Below, piece after piece: positions 17,106 to 26,770 of a stretch of DNA of 64,000 bases. Position 1 is the first letter of the stretch, and each line of letters starts with the position of its first letter. A program made the position numbers and the translations under genes. This stretch comes from Candidatus Symbiothrix dinenymphae (lineage in GTDB: Bacteria > Bacteroidota > Bacteroidia > Bacteroidales > Azobacteroidaceae): the NCBI GenBank assembly GCA_001417715.1, contig BBRT01000312.1:1-64000 (forward strand). Direction: 5' to 3'. The notes beneath the pieces were generated by a model. That model made no database searches, was not told where the DNA came from, and worked only from the letters and a program-made list of their open reading frames with translations.

Positions 17106-18659
17106 TTATAAAGGAATATTATCGTGCTTTTTCGCCGGATTCACCTGCTTCTTGGTCGCCAACTGTTGCAACGCGCGAATGACGCGGAAGCGGGTGTTGC
17201 GCGGCTCAATCACATCGTCGATATAGCCGTATTTCGCTGCATTGTAAGGGTTTGCGAATACAAGGTTGTATTCGGCTTCTCTTTCTGTCAACACCTTTGC
17301 AGGGTCGTCCGATTCTTTGGCTTCCTTCGCATACAGCACTTCCACAGCACCTGCACCGCCCATTACGGCGATTTCGGCGGTAGGCCATGCGTAGTTCATA
17401 TCGCCACGCAACTGCTTGCAACTCATCACGATATGTGCGCCACCGTAGGATTTGCGCAGCGTTACTGTTACTTTGGGCACCGTCGCTTCGCCGTAGGCGT
17501 AGAGCAATTTGGCACCGTGAACAATCACGCCACCGTATTCCTGACCCGTTCCAGGAAGGAATCCCGGCACGTCCACCAGCGTCACGATGGGGATGTTGAA
17601 CGCATCGCAGAAGCGCACAAACCGCGCGGCTTTGCGGGAAGCGTTGATGTCCAGCACACCGGCGAGGGCTTTCGGCTGGTTGGCAACGATGCCCACCGAG
17701 TGCCCATTGAAGCGTGCAAAACCCACGATGATGTTTTTTGCATAGTCCGCATGGATTTCCAAAAATTCGCCGTCGTCAATAATTGCGCCAATCACTTCAT
17801 ACATATCATACGGCGTGTTGGGGCTTTCGGGAATAATCTCGTTCAACGAATCTGCCAAACGACCGACAGGGTCTTGAGTAGGCTTCACAGGCGTTTCTTC
17901 CAGATTGTTTTGTGGCAAGAAACTCAACAGGCATTGAACCAAACTGATGGCATCTTCTTCTTTCTCAACGGAGAAATGCGCCACGCCCGATTTTCTGGCG
18001 TGCACTTCGGCACCGCCCAACTGCTCCTGTGTTACCACCTCGTGGGTGACGGTTTCCACCACTTTCGGACCCGTAAGGAACATATAACTTGCACCCTGCA
18101 CCATGATGGTGAAGTCGGTGAGCGCGGGTGAATAAACCGCACCACCGGCACAAGGTCCCAAAATCGTCGAAATCTGCGGCACCACGCCCGAAGCGAGGAT
18201 GTTGCGCTGGAAAATCTCCGCATAGCCCGCCAGCGCGTTCACGCCTTCCTGGATGCGGGCACCGCCGGAGTCGTTCAAGCCGATGACCGGTGCGCCCATC
18301 TGCATCGCCAAATCCATGACTTTGCAGATTTTACGTGCCATCGTTTCGGACAGCGACCCGCCAATGACGGTGAAATCCTGCGCAAAAACGTAAGTCAAAC
18401 GACCGTTGATGGTGCCATAACCCGTAACCACGCCATCGCCGAGGAACTGTTTCTTTTCCATGCCGAAATTGTGGCTGCGGTGCTGCACAAACATATCCAA
18501 TTCCTCAAAACTGCCTTCGTCGAGCAGCATCGCAATGCGCTCACGGGCAGTGTATTTGCCCTGCGCGTGCTGTTTTTCGATGGCTTTTTCGCCACCACCG
18601 AGGCGGGCTTGTGTCCGCAACTCGATAAGTTCTTCTACCTTATTTGCCTGTGTACTCAT
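17106..18659 (-). CDS. mmdA: Methylmalonyl-CoA decarboxylase alpha (carboxyltransferase) subunit
   Basis: At 517 residues it is the acyl-CoA carboxyltransferase type that moves CO2 from methylmalonyl-CoA to biotin. It has the two crotonase-like halves with acyl-CoA binding loops: [14 protein letters not shown] (about residue 125), [16 protein letters not shown], and [17 protein letters not shown] followed by [11 protein letters not shown] in the C-terminal half. Length and ending match MmdA/PccB. It is the second gene of the operon, 13 bp after mce. Confidence 0.94.
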   Translation of the reverse strand: MSTQANKVEELIELRTQARLGGGEKAIEKQHAQGKYTARERIAMLLDEGSFEELDMFVQHRSHNFGMEKKQFLGDGVVTGYGTINGRLTYVFAQDFTVIGGSLSETMARKICKVMDLAMQMGAPVIGLNDSGGARIQEGVNALAGYAEIFQRNILASGVVPQISTILGPCAGGAVYSPALTDFTIMVQGASYMFLTGPKVVETVTHEVVTQEQLGGAEVHARKSGVAHFSVEKEEDAISLVQCLLSFLPQNNLEETPVKPTQDPVGRLADSLNEIIPESPNTPYDMYEVIGAIIDDGEFLEIHADYAKNIIVGFARFNGHSVGIVANQPKALAGVLDINASRKAARFVRFCDAFNIPIVTLVDVPGFLPGTGQEYGGVIVHGAKLLYAYGEATVPKVTVTLRKSYGGAHIVMSCKQLRGDMNYAWPTAEIAVMGGAGAVEVLYAKEAKESDDPAKVLTEREAEYNLVFANPYNAAKYGYIDDVIEPRNTRFRVIRALQQLATKKQVNPAKKHDNIPL

Positions 18660-18672
18660 AATTTATATTATT

Positions 18673-19071
18673 CTATTGACATAATTCCGTTAAGACGCCG
18701 CCGGTTGATTTGGGGTGGAGGAAGGCTATTTTCAAGCCTTCGGCACCGCTTCGGGGGGCTTTGTCGATGAGCCGCACACCTTTTGGCTCTACTTCGGCTA
18801 AGGCTTTGGCTACGTCGGGGACGGCAAAAGCGATGTGGTGGATGCCCTCGCCGCGATTTTCGATAAATTTGGCGATGGTGGACTCTTCGGAGGTGGGTTC
18901 CAGCAGCTCTATCTTGGTCTGTCCGACCTTAAAGAATGCTGTTTTTACTTTCTGGTCTGCCACTTCCTCAATGTTGTAGCACTTCAGCCCCAATACTTGT
19001 TCGTAATAGGGAAGACTTTCGGCGATGCTCTTAACGGCGATTCCGAGATGTTCAATGTGTGAAATATCCAT
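18673..19071 (-). CDS. mce: Methylmalonyl-CoA epimerase
   Basis: The 132-residue vicinal-oxygen-chelate enzyme interconverts the (R) and (S) forms of methylmalonyl-CoA. Metal-binding residues lie in ISHIEHLGIAV (His), LLEPTSEES (Glu), EGIHHIAFAV (His) and the C-terminal region. The start at 19071 (MDISHIEHLG) is preferred over 19086 because homologues begin with this strand. It is the first gene of the propionate-forming operon, whose product feeds mmdA directly. Confidence 0.93.
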   Translation of the reverse strand: MDISHIEHLGIAVKSIAESLPYYEQVLGLKCYNIEEVADQKVKTAFFKVGQTKIELLEPTSEESTIAKFIENRGEGIHHIAFAVPDVAKALAEVEPKGVRLIDKAPRSGAEGLKIAFLHPKSTGGVLTELCQ

Positions 19072-19114
19072 AAATGTGTGTATCAAAAAATCAACAATTT
19101 CAATAATTCGGGCG

Positions 19115-19122
19115 CAAAGGTA
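19115..19122 (-). promoter_or_regulatory. -7 box of the mce-mmd operon
   Basis: TACCTTTG on the minus strand, 43 bases before the mce start. It is divergent from the transcarbamylase promoter, with about 40 bases between the two -7 boxes. Confidence 0.65.
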
Positions 19123-19164
19123 AGAAATAATTATGAATTATGGTTTTTTTTGCAAAAAAAATTA

Positions 19165-19172
19165 TACCTTTG
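19165..19172 (+). promoter_or_regulatory. -7 box of the transcarbamylase gene
   Basis: TACCTTTG lies 17 bases before the ATG at 19190. Its position excludes the upstream in-frame ATG at 19133 as the start. Confidence 0.65.
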
Positions 19173-19189
19173 TCGCTGATAAAATGAAT

Positions 19190-20140
19190 ATGAAGACATA
19201 TACTAATGTAAAAGATTTAGGCGACCTGAAAGCCGCCGTGAAAGAGGCTCTCGAAGTGAAGCAGAACCGCTTTGCCCACAAAGCACTCGGTGAAAACAAG
19301 ACACTGCTGATGGTGTTTTTCAATTCCAGCCTGCGCACCCGACTGAGCACTCAAAAAGCGGGTATGAACCTCGGTATGAACACAATGGTGCTCGATGTCA
19401 ATCAGGGCGCGTGGAAATTGGAAACCGAACGCGGCGTGGTGATGGACGGCGACAAATCGGAACACCTCTTGGAAGCCATTCCCGTGATGGGTTGCTATTG
19501 CGACATCATTGGCGTGCGCGCCTTTGCCACCTTTGAAAACAAGGCGGATGATTACAGCGAAAAAATCATCCAACAGTTCATCCAACACTCCGGCAAACCC
19601 GTTTTCAGCATGGAAGGTGCCACCACACACCCCTTACAGGCATTCGCCGACCTGATTACGATTGAGGAGCACAAGACCGTAGCACGCCCAAAAGTCGTTT
19701 TGACATGGGCACCGCACCCCAAAGCATTGCCGCAAGCCGTGCCCAATTCGTTTGCCGACTTTATGAACGAGGCTGATGTGGATTTCGTCATCACGCACCC
19801 CAAAGGCTACGAATTAGCCCCGCAGTTCGTGCGCGACGCCAAAGTGGAATACGACCAGGCGAAAGCCTTCGCCGGAGCCGATTTCATCTACGCCAAAAAC
19901 TGGTCAGCCTTCGCCGACCCCAATTACGGAAAAATCCTCAGCAAAGATACGTCATGGACGGTGGACACAGCCAAAATGAACTTGACAAACAACGCCAAAT
20001 TCATGCACTGCCTCCCCGTGCGCCGCAACATGATAGTGACCGACGACGTGATAGAAAGCCCCCAATCCATCGTAATTCAAGAAGCAGCCAACCGCGAAAT
20101 CTCGGCGCAAGTGGTGATTAAGCGGATGCTGGAGGGGTAA
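19190..20140 (+). CDS. argF': N-succinyl/N-acetyl-ornithine carbamoyltransferase (Bacteroidota type)
   Basis: The 316-residue enzyme carbamoylates an N-acylated ornithine in the Bacteroidota arginine pathway. It has the phosphate-binding motif FFNSSLRTRLSTQ (residues 43-55), HPLQAFADL, the HCLPVRR motif near the C-terminus and the family ending QSIVIQEAANREIS. The start at 19190 gives the same length and numbering as the Bacteroides fragilis succinyl enzyme as I remember it. At position 90, where that enzyme has Pro and the acetyl-type enzymes have Glu, this protein has Ser, so the acyl group is uncertain. Confidence 0.9.
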   Translation: MKTYTNVKDLGDLKAAVKEALEVKQNRFAHKALGENKTLLMVFFNSSLRTRLSTQKAGMNLGMNTMVLDVNQGAWKLETERGVVMDGDKSEHLLEAIPVMGCYCDIIGVRAFATFENKADDYSEKIIQQFIQHSGKPVFSMEGATTHPLQAFADLITIEEHKTVARPKVVLTWAPHPKALPQAVPNSFADFMNEADVDFVITHPKGYELAPQFVRDAKVEYDQAKAFAGADFIYAKNWSAFADPNYGKILSKDTSWTVDTAKMNLTNNAKFMHCLPVRRNMIVTDDVIESPQSIVIQEAANREISAQVVIKRMLEG

Positions 20141-20159
20141 GGTCAAGCCCGCAATGACA
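20141..20159. repeat. Half arm of the palindromic element
   Basis: GGTCAAGCCCGCAATGACA starts directly after the transcarbamylase stop codon. It also creates a spurious upstream ATG for the next gene. Confidence 0.75.
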
Positions 20160-20165
20160 AATTAT

Positions 20166-21191
20166 ATGAAGCAACTATTATTAGCATTCTTCCTGTTCCT
20201 GTCGGCAGCCACCGCTGCCGCACAGCAAACATTCCGCGCCATGTTCTACAATGTAGAAAATTTGTTCGACACATTGGATGAGGAGCACAAAAGCGACAAT
20301 GAGTTTTTGCCCGATGCTTCGCGGCATTGGGATAACTCGAAGTACTACAACAAGTTAAACAACCTTGCGAAAGTCATCACTTCGGTTGGCGAATGGAACA
20401 CACCTGCCCTCGTCGGGATGTGCGAGGTGGAAAACGACCGCACGATGCAGGATTTGACAAAACATTCGCTGCTCAAGCAGATGAAGTACCAATATGTGAT
20501 GACCGAATCGCCGGACATTCGCGGTATTGACAACGCGTTGCTCTATCAGCGCGACCAATTTAAGTACTTGTATCACAGAGGCATACGGGTAACTTTCCCC
20601 GACCGTCCGCGCTCCAAGACGCGCGACATTTTGCACGTTACCGGAATCGTGGCTACGGGCGACACGTTGGACGTGTTTGTGTGCCATTTCCCTTCGCGGC
20701 GCGGCGGGCAAACGCAGTCGGAACCGCTTCGGTTGCGAGTAGCATCCCTTTTGAGTGCCACTACGGATAGTCTGACAGCCGTTCGCACGAACGCGCATAT
20801 TCTCGTGATGGGTGATTTCAACGATGAGCCTTCCGACAAGTCCATGCAGTCGCTCACGCGCCTGCGCACCGGCAAAGCCGGTGCGGCATTGCATCTGCAC
20901 AACCTCTGGCTGCCGTTGGAGCGCACCGGCAAAATCGGCAGTTACAAATATGGCAAGCAGTGGAATTTTTTAGACCAGATGCTGGTGTCGGATAAATTGA
21001 TGTGTCAAGACTGCCCGTTTCACGTCAAACCGCAAAGCGCAACCATCTTTCAGGCAGATTTTTTGTTTGTGGAGGACAAAACGCAAGGTGGCATTCGCCC
21101 CAAAAAGACTTTTCACGGGCGCAAATATGAAGGCGGCTATAGCGACCACCTGCCAATTTATGTGGATTTTGAATTGAAAAAACAGTTGTAA
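20166..21191 (+). CDS. Exported endonuclease/exonuclease/phosphatase-family protein
   Basis: The 341-residue protein has a signal peptide (MKQLLLAFFLFLSAATAAAQ), so it should act in the periplasm or outside. Motifs of the EEP fold are visible: FYNVENLFD (Asn/Asp), MCEVENDR (catalytic Glu), MGDFNDEPSDK and YSDHLPIYVDF (final Asp-His). The start at 20166 is chosen because 20154 lies in a repeat arm. It begins 25 bp after the transcarbamylase and may be cotranscribed with it. The substrate may be a nucleic acid or a phosphoester. Confidence 0.88.
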   Translation: MKQLLLAFFLFLSAATAAAQQTFRAMFYNVENLFDTLDEEHKSDNEFLPDASRHWDNSKYYNKLNNLAKVITSVGEWNTPALVGMCEVENDRTMQDLTKHSLLKQMKYQYVMTESPDIRGIDNALLYQRDQFKYLYHRGIRVTFPDRPRSKTRDILHVTGIVATGDTLDVFVCHFPSRRGGQTQSEPLRLRVASLLSATTDSLTAVRTNAHILVMGDFNDEPSDKSMQSLTRLRTGKAGAALHLHNLWLPLERTGKIGSYKYGKQWNFLDQMLVSDKLMCQDCPFHVKPQSATIFQADFLFVEDKTQGGIRPKKTFHGRKYEGGYSDHLPIYVDFELKKQL

Positions 21192-21193
21192 TT

Positions 21194-22756
21194 TTAGACA
21201 CTTTTCATCTTGCAACTCACCTCTTTTTCTGAAAACGCCACTGCCAGCAATAAAACCCGGTTGGCACCCAGATATTTTTCGTAATATTTTCGGTCGTTGA
21301 TTTGCTTCATTGCCTCGTTCAGCATTGATGCGGCTTTCTTTTTGGCGGAATATTTGACTTCTGCCACTACGGTGAGTCCGGGTTGGTGCCATACGGCATC
21401 AATGCGCCCGATATTGGTCATTATCTCGCCTTGAATATCGAAGCCCAGCATACGCATCCAAGCCAAAAGGAGGGAGTGGTAATAACTTTCGTGTTTGATG
21501 TGCAATTTGTATGGAATGTTTGCAAGTAATATCCGCAGACTTTGCGAAAAACCCTCTGCATCGCAATTGCTAATTTGCTCCTGCATTTGTTCTCTGATGA
21601 TAGGCATTTCGTCAGCAGAATAGCCGGTGTAGGAACTCACCAAAAACGCGAGAAACGAATCATTCACTTCCTCATTGGGAATAGCCAATGTATATTTTGG
21701 CGGCTTCATGGGGATAAATTGTTTCGTTTTTACCGTTAAATAGCCGGTTTGAAACAAAATTTGAGTAAGCCCAATTTGATTGATGTCAAATCCAACAAAA
21801 CTTGTTTCGTCAACAGCCATTTCTCCCAACAGGGGCTTTATGTCGTTGCGTTCCCTTACCATGTTGATGAGAAATGTGGGCGACCCGCTTTCAAACCAAT
21901 AGTTGGAAATTGCGTTATTGAAGAACATCAACAAGGTGGAATATGGATTATATACCGAGGTTTTGCCATCCCACGAATAACCATCATACCATCTACGGAT
22001 ATGTTCCAGCAAAGTAGGCGTATCCATCTGATTCTGAGCCGCAAATTCTGCGATATACTCAACAAAATTAGTTTCCAATTCGGACTGCGTATAGCCGCAT
22101 ATTGTTGCAAAATTTGGATTCATCGAGATGTCCGTTAAGTTGTTCAACTCCGAAAAGATGGATACTTTTGAAAATTTGGAAACCCCTGTCAGGAAGACAA
22201 AACGCAAATGCTCATCGGTAGCTTTCAATACGCCAAAGAAACCCTTCAACACTTTGCGGTTGGCATCGGCAATGGGCAAATCCGTCAGATGGTCGATGAT
22301 GGGTTTGTCGTATTCATCAATCAAAACCACTACTTGCTGTCCGGTGTGTTTATGCACTTTGGTGATTAATTCGGCAAATCGGTCGGGAAGTTCCGGACTT
22401 TCAAGCACCACACCATGTTCTTCGGCCATATCGCGCATAAAAGAAAACAACGAGGAGCGCAACATCTCCGAATTATCGAAACTCTGTTTGGCAAAATCCA
22501 GCCTTATCACAGGAATTTTCTGCGTCCAATCCCACTTGTCATAGATGTACAGCCCCTCAAACAGCGATTTTTCACATCGAAAGAGCGCATCCATCGTACT
22601 AATCAACAGCGATTTGCCAAACCGTCGGGGGCGGGAAAGAAAATAAACGCTTCCACTTGTGATAAGATTGAAAATATCTTCAGTCTTATCAACATAAAGG
22701 CAATCTTGCTGCCTTAATTTCTTGAACGATTGCGTTCCTATCGGTAACCTCTTCAT
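21194..22756 (-). CDS. AAA-ATPase-like / PD-(D/E)XK nuclease-like protein (DUF1703 type)
   Basis: The 520-residue protein has an N-terminal AAA_ATPase-like domain (GTQSFKKLRQQDCLYVDKTE, then SRPRRFGKSL as a P-loop variant, and VVLIDEYDKP as Walker B). It also has a C-terminal PD-(D/E)XK-like domain (GRIDAVWHQPGLTVVAEVKY, with Asp and Glu-x-Lys). The family is abundant in Bacteroidota, often in many copies. Its role is unknown, with mobility or defence suggested. It converges with 20166-21191 at a 2-bp gap. Confidence 0.85.
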   Translation of the reverse strand: MKRLPIGTQSFKKLRQQDCLYVDKTEDIFNLITSGSVYFLSRPRRFGKSLLISTMDALFRCEKSLFEGLYIYDKWDWTQKIPVIRLDFAKQSFDNSEMLRSSLFSFMRDMAEEHGVVLESPELPDRFAELITKVHKHTGQQVVVLIDEYDKPIIDHLTDLPIADANRKVLKGFFGVLKATDEHLRFVFLTGVSKFSKVSIFSELNNLTDISMNPNFATICGYTQSELETNFVEYIAEFAAQNQMDTPTLLEHIRRWYDGYSWDGKTSVYNPYSTLLMFFNNAISNYWFESGSPTFLINMVRERNDIKPLLGEMAVDETSFVGFDINQIGLTQILFQTGYLTVKTKQFIPMKPPKYTLAIPNEEVNDSFLAFLVSSYTGYSADEMPIIREQMQEQISNCDAEGFSQSLRILLANIPYKLHIKHESYYHSLLLAWMRMLGFDIQGEIMTNIGRIDAVWHQPGLTVVAEVKYSAKKKAASMLNEAMKQINDRKYYEKYLGANRVLLLAVAFSEKEVSCKMKSV

Positions 22757-22779
22757 TGCAACTATTTATTTATTGGGTG

Positions 22780-22828
22780 CAAAGATAGGCAAATTTATTC
22801 AGATAGATAAATATTTTTCGTACCTTTG
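22780..22828. promoter_or_regulatory. Divergent promoters for the AAA-like and rhomboid genes
   Basis: On the minus strand TATCTTTG (22787-22780) serves the gene starting at 22756. On the plus strand TACCTTTG (22821-22828) serves the rhomboid gene at 22854. The two -7 boxes are 33 bases apart in an AT-rich spacer. Confidence 0.65.
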
Positions 22829-22853
22829 CGCCCGATATTTACATATTATATAG

Positions 22854-23486
22854 ATGGACTTTAATAATGGCGGTTTTTTGAACAATATCCCTCAGGTGAC
22901 CAAAAATCTTTTGCTCATCAATGGCATCATTTGGTTTGCCTGCTATCTGTTTGGTGGTCTGGGCTTTGAGTTGTCGCCAATTCTGGGCTTGCATTATGTG
23001 CAGGCGCACGACTTCCACATCTATCAACTTTTGACGTATATGTTTACGCATGAGCAGTTTGCGCACATCTTTTTCAATATGTTTGCGCTGTGGATGTTTG
23101 GCAGCATGATGGAAAATACGTGGGGACCGCAGCGATTTTTGATATTTTATTTGGCGTGTGGTGTTGGTGCCGGATTGACGCAGGAGGTGGTTGCTCACCT
23201 CCAAGTGGCTGATTTTCCGATGTATTACGATATGTATCCGGTGACGATTGGTGCATCCGGGGCTGTTTACGGGCTGCTTTTGGCGTTCGGGATGACTTTT
23301 CCCAATGCGCCGATGTATCTGATGTTTATTCCGATACCCATCAAGGCAAAGTGGCTGGTGATAGGCTATGGCGTGCTCGAATTTTTCTCCGGCATAGGCA
23401 TGAACGATAGTGTAGCGCATTTTGCCCATCTGGGAGGCATGCTATTTGGCATTTTGCTCATATTGTATTGGCGGCGAAAAAAATGA
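22854..23486 (+). CDS. Rhomboid-family intramembrane serine protease
   Basis: The 210-residue protein has six predicted membrane helices. Family signatures are HIFFNMFALW (His71, Asn75), the catalytic serine in TIGASGAVYG (Ser135), and the catalytic histidine in AHLGGMLFG (His192). It cleaves membrane proteins within the bilayer; the substrate is unknown. It overlaps the next gene by four bases (ATGA), so the two are translationally coupled. Confidence 0.92.
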   Translation: MDFNNGGFLNNIPQVTKNLLLINGIIWFACYLFGGLGFELSPILGLHYVQAHDFHIYQLLTYMFTHEQFAHIFFNMFALWMFGSMMENTWGPQRFLIFYLACGVGAGLTQEVVAHLQVADFPMYYDMYPVTIGASGAVYGLLLAFGMTFPNAPMYLMFIPIPIKAKWLVIGYGVLEFFSGIGMNDSVAHFAHLGGMLFGILLILYWRRKK

Positions 23487-24580
23487 AAAAGAGGATGAAA
23501 AAAGTGTTGGTTTTTTTGCGAAGTATCATGACGACGGTGGCTATTGTGTCGCTGCTACTCTTGATTGCTGCGTCTTTTTCTGACCGGATTTCGCCGCTTT
23601 CAACGGTGTTGTCGGCTTATTTGGGGCTGTTTTTTCCGTTCCTTTTGATATGGAACATCATTCTGCTCGTGCTTTGGCTGTTTTTTCAAAAATGGAAACA
23701 GGTTGCGATGTCTGTGGTGGGGTTACTGATTTGCAGTCTTGCCATTTACACCTATTTCCCGATTCATCGGCAGACGAAAGTGGTTCCACAAAATTGCATT
23801 AAAGTGCTGACATACAATGTAATGGAGTTTGAATGGCATAAACAACACACAGAGAAGAAACCCAACAAAATTTTGCAATATGTGGTGGAGCAAAACCCCG
23901 ATATTGTTTGTTTTCAGGAGTTTATGTTGGCCTATGACAAAAATTATCTGACCACAGACGATGTGATGCACGCCCTTGAGCACTTCTCTTACCACCACAT
24001 AGATACGGAAAGCAAGATTGCCGTTTTTTCCAAGTTTCCAATTGTGGAGGCGCAGAAAATTCCGGTCGAAACGGAACTCACCAACGGGGCTTTTATGGTG
24101 GAATTGAATGTGAATTGGCGGAGCGTGATGCTCATCAACAGCCATTTGGAATCCAACAAAATATCGGATGATGAGCGCGTGAAATTTAGCGATATGACCA
24201 AAGACCCCAACGCGCACAAAGTGAAACGCTTTTTTGAAAACACCCTTTTCAACCGCATGACACCGGCATTCAAATGGCGGGCGAAACAGGCTGATGTGAT
24301 TGCGGAGGTTATCAAAAATTCAAAGGACACGTATGTCATTGTATGTGGCGACTTTAACGACACGCCCATTTCCTACGCCCGCCACAAAATAAAAGGCGAT
24401 TTGGTCGATTCTTTCAATGAAAGCGGCTCCGGCATGGGGATAACTTTTAATGCGCATCACTTTTATTTTCGCATAGATTATATTTTTCACAGCAGCAATA
24501 TGAAATCCTATAATACAACTGTTGGCAAATTGCCCAATTCAGACCATTATCCGCTTGTGACGTATTTGCAAATGAATTAA
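23483..24580 (+). CDS. Membrane-anchored endonuclease/exonuclease/phosphatase-family protein
   Basis: The 365-residue protein has three N-terminal membrane helices (residues about 5-95) and an outward-facing EEP domain. Motifs are LTYNVMEFEW, VCFQEFMLAY (catalytic Glu), LINSHLESN, CGDFNDTPISY and the final SDHYPLVTYL. The start is set at 23483 because it gives a 4-bp ATGA overlap with the rhomboid stop. Close relatives are encoded next to rhomboid genes across Bacteroidota. Function unproved. Confidence 0.86.
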   Translation: MKKRMKKVLVFLRSIMTTVAIVSLLLLIAASFSDRISPLSTVLSAYLGLFFPFLLIWNIILLVLWLFFQKWKQVAMSVVGLLICSLAIYTYFPIHRQTKVVPQNCIKVLTYNVMEFEWHKQHTEKKPNKILQYVVEQNPDIVCFQEFMLAYDKNYLTTDDVMHALEHFSYHHIDTESKIAVFSKFPIVEAQKIPVETELTNGAFMVELNVNWRSVMLINSHLESNKISDDERVKFSDMTKDPNAHKVKRFFENTLFNRMTPAFKWRAKQADVIAEVIKNSKDTYVIVCGDFNDTPISYARHKIKGDLVDSFNESGSGMGITFNAHHFYFRIDYIFHSSNMKSYNTTVGKLPNSDHYPLVTYLQMN

Positions 24581-24602
24581 AAATTAAGAATATATATTAT
24601 AT

Positions 24603-25643
24603 ATGAAAGAAAAAATTTTAGTGACAGGCGGTGCAGGATACATCGGGTCACACACCACAGTTGAACTACAAAACGCAGGCTACGAGGTAGTTATCGTTGA
24701 CAACCTGTCTAATTCCAACGAAGAAGTCATTGATGGCATCACGCGCATCAGCGACACCCGCCCTGTATTTGAAAAGGTGGATTGCACCGACAAAGCAGCA
24801 ATGGATGGCGTGTTCCAAAAACACGTCGGCATCAAAGGCATCATCCACTTTGCAGCCAGCAAGGCAGTGGGCGAATCGGTGGAAAAGCCACTGCTCTACT
24901 ACCGCAACAACATTGTGTCGCTCGTCAATTTGCTGGAACTGATGCCCGCGCACAAAGTGGACGGCATCGTATTCTCCTCATCCTGTACGGTTTACGGACA
25001 GCCCAACCCCAAAGATTTGCCTGTGACGGAAACAGCTCCCATCCTGCCGGCGGCTTCGCCCTACGGCAACACGAAGCAAATCGACGAGGAAATTATCCGC
25101 GACACCATCCACGCAGGAGTGCCGTTCAAAAGTATCATCCTGCGCTATTTCAACCCGATTGGGGCACACCCAACGGCTGAAATCGGCGAGTTGCCCAACG
25201 GCGTGCCGCAAAATCTCATCCCTTTTCTCACGCAAACGGCGATAGGCATCCGCAAGGAATTGTCCGTATTCGGCAATGATTACAGCACCCCCGACGGCTC
25301 GTGTATCCGCGACTTCATCAATGTCGTGGACTTGGCAAAAGCCCATGTGATAGCCATAGAGCGCATGTTGAACAACAAATCAAAAGCCCCGCTGGAACAT
25401 TTCAACCTGGGCACCGGACGCGGCGTGTCGGTGCTGGAACTCATCAACGCCTTCGAAAAAGCCACCGGAGTGCCCGTGCCGCACAAAATAGTAGCCCGCC
25501 GCGAAGGTGACATCGAACAAATCTGGGCAAATCCGCACTACGCCAACGAGCTACTCGGCTGGAAAGCCACAGAAACGCTCGAAGACACACTGAAATCAGC
25601 ATGGAAGTGGCAGCAGAAGCTGCGTGAACGCGGGATAATGTAA
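24603..25643 (+). CDS. galE: UDP-glucose 4-epimerase
   Basis: The 346-residue short-chain dehydrogenase-type epimerase makes UDP-galactose for polysaccharide synthesis. It has the NAD-binding VTGGAGYIGSHT (residues 6-17), the catalytic Ser in FSSSCTVYG, the YxxxK pair in SPYGNTKQ, and the GSCIRDFINVVDLAKAHV and LGWKATETLEDTLKSAW signatures of GalE. It is 22 bp downstream of the previous gene. Confidence 0.95.
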   Translation: MKEKILVTGGAGYIGSHTTVELQNAGYEVVIVDNLSNSNEEVIDGITRISDTRPVFEKVDCTDKAAMDGVFQKHVGIKGIIHFAASKAVGESVEKPLLYYRNNIVSLVNLLELMPAHKVDGIVFSSSCTVYGQPNPKDLPVTETAPILPAASPYGNTKQIDEEIIRDTIHAGVPFKSIILRYFNPIGAHPTAEIGELPNGVPQNLIPFLTQTAIGIRKELSVFGNDYSTPDGSCIRDFINVVDLAKAHVIAIERMLNNKSKAPLEHFNLGTGRGVSVLELINAFEKATGVPVPHKIVARREGDIEQIWANPHYANELLGWKATETLEDTLKSAWKWQQKLRERGIM

Positions 25644-25653
25644 AAAAAAGACC

Positions 25654-25753
25654 TGTCATTGCGGGCTTGACCCGCAATCCCCTGAAAAGGAACCAAATGT
25701 TGGGCGACAGAGCGATGTGGAACAAGGGATTGCGGGTCAAGCCCGCAATGACA
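25654..25753. repeat. Palindromic element, full 100-bp copy
   Basis: Two 30-base inverted arms (each a TTGCGGG-CTTGA-CCCGCAA hairpin, ending in TGTCA outward) flank a 40-base centre. The element fills the gap after galE. It may act as a terminator or processing site between galE and the permease gene. Confidence 0.92.
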
Positions 25754-25768
25754 ATAAAGATAAAATGT

Positions 25769-26770
25769 ATGAATGCAAACTTTGACAAACAGATGCGGCA
25801 AGTTATTTTCCTGCTGGCGATTATCTTGCTGGCGGGGCTGATTATTGGGCAGTTGGCTTATTTTGTCAGCTCGTTTCTTGGCTCGGTTGCCATGTATGCG
25901 TTGTTGCGCACGCCGCACCGCTATTTGAGGCGCAGAGGATGGAATAACACGCTGGCTACAAGCACTTTAATGATTGCTACATTGCTGGCTTTCGTGCTGA
26001 TTTTGGGTGGATTTTCGGCTTTGGTCTATTCCACTGCGTCCAATTTTGATGTTCAAATGTTCAAAGTGGAGTTGCATAATCTGGGTGATTGGATTTTCGA
26101 CCGTTGGGGCTACAATATTTTCTCGCAAGACGTTGTGCAAAAGGGACTTGAACACATTGGAAAAATCGTCCCAAGCATCGTTTCAACTGCCGGAAGCGCG
26201 ATGACCAACCTCATCATGATGCTGTTTGTGCTCTATTTCATGTTGCAGGATTCCGAACCGATGGAGCGCGGACTCAGCGAATATCTCCCGTTTGACACCG
26301 CCACCAACCGCCAACTGAAAGCGGAGGGCAACAATATGATTTTGGCAAATGCCGTTGGTGTGCCGCTGATTATGGCTTTGCAAGTGATTTCGGCGGGCAT
26401 TGGCTATTGGCTCTTCAATGCGGGCAACCCCGTCATCTGGGGCATTCTGACAGGCTTCGTCGGGCTGATTCCGGTGGCAGGAACAGCCATTATGTGGCTA
26501 CCGCTGGCAATCAACCTGATACTGGGCGGCTCGGTGTGGAACGGCGTCGCGCTCATCATCTACGGTGCGCTGGTGGTCGCCAACATGGAGCGCGTGGTGC
26601 AACTGACTTTTCTGCGAAAAAAGGCAAACCTGTACCCCCTCGTCACGATTTTTGGCGTCATACTGGGGCTGCAAATTTTCGGCTTTTGGGGTGTCATTTT
26701 TGGCCCGCTACTACTCTCCACCTTCTTTTTCTCCGTAAAAGTCTATAAAAAGGAATACGGGAAGACATAA
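25769..26770 (+). CDS. AI-2E/PerM-family membrane permease
   Basis: The 333-residue protein has about eight membrane helices. N-terminal helix pairs (VIFLLAIILLAGLIIGQL) are followed by a periplasmic helical region, then the conserved GFVGLIPVAGTAIMWLPLAI and GVILGLQIFGFWGVIFGPLL motifs. The start at 25769 is chosen because the frame upstream reads through the palindromic element. Relatives export small molecules or sodium; the substrate here is unknown. Confidence 0.88.
   Translation: MNANFDKQMRQVIFLLAIILLAGLIIGQLAYFVSSFLGSVAMYALLRTPHRYLRRRGWNNTLATSTLMIATLLAFVLILGGFSALVYSTASNFDVQMFKVELHNLGDWIFDRWGYNIFSQDVVQKGLEHIGKIVPSIVSTAGSAMTNLIMMLFVLYFMLQDSEPMERGLSEYLPFDTATNRQLKAEGNNMILANAVGVPLIMALQVISAGIGYWLFNAGNPVIWGILTGFVGLIPVAGTAIMWLPLAINLILGGSVWNGVALIIYGALVVANMERVVQLTFLRKKANLYPLVTIFGVILGLQIFGFWGVIFGPLLLSTFFFSVKVYKKEYGKT

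Noticed and set aside
25667-25768. N-terminal extension of the AI-2E family permease
   Set aside because: It reads through the palindromic element. The start at 25769 precedes the first membrane helix.
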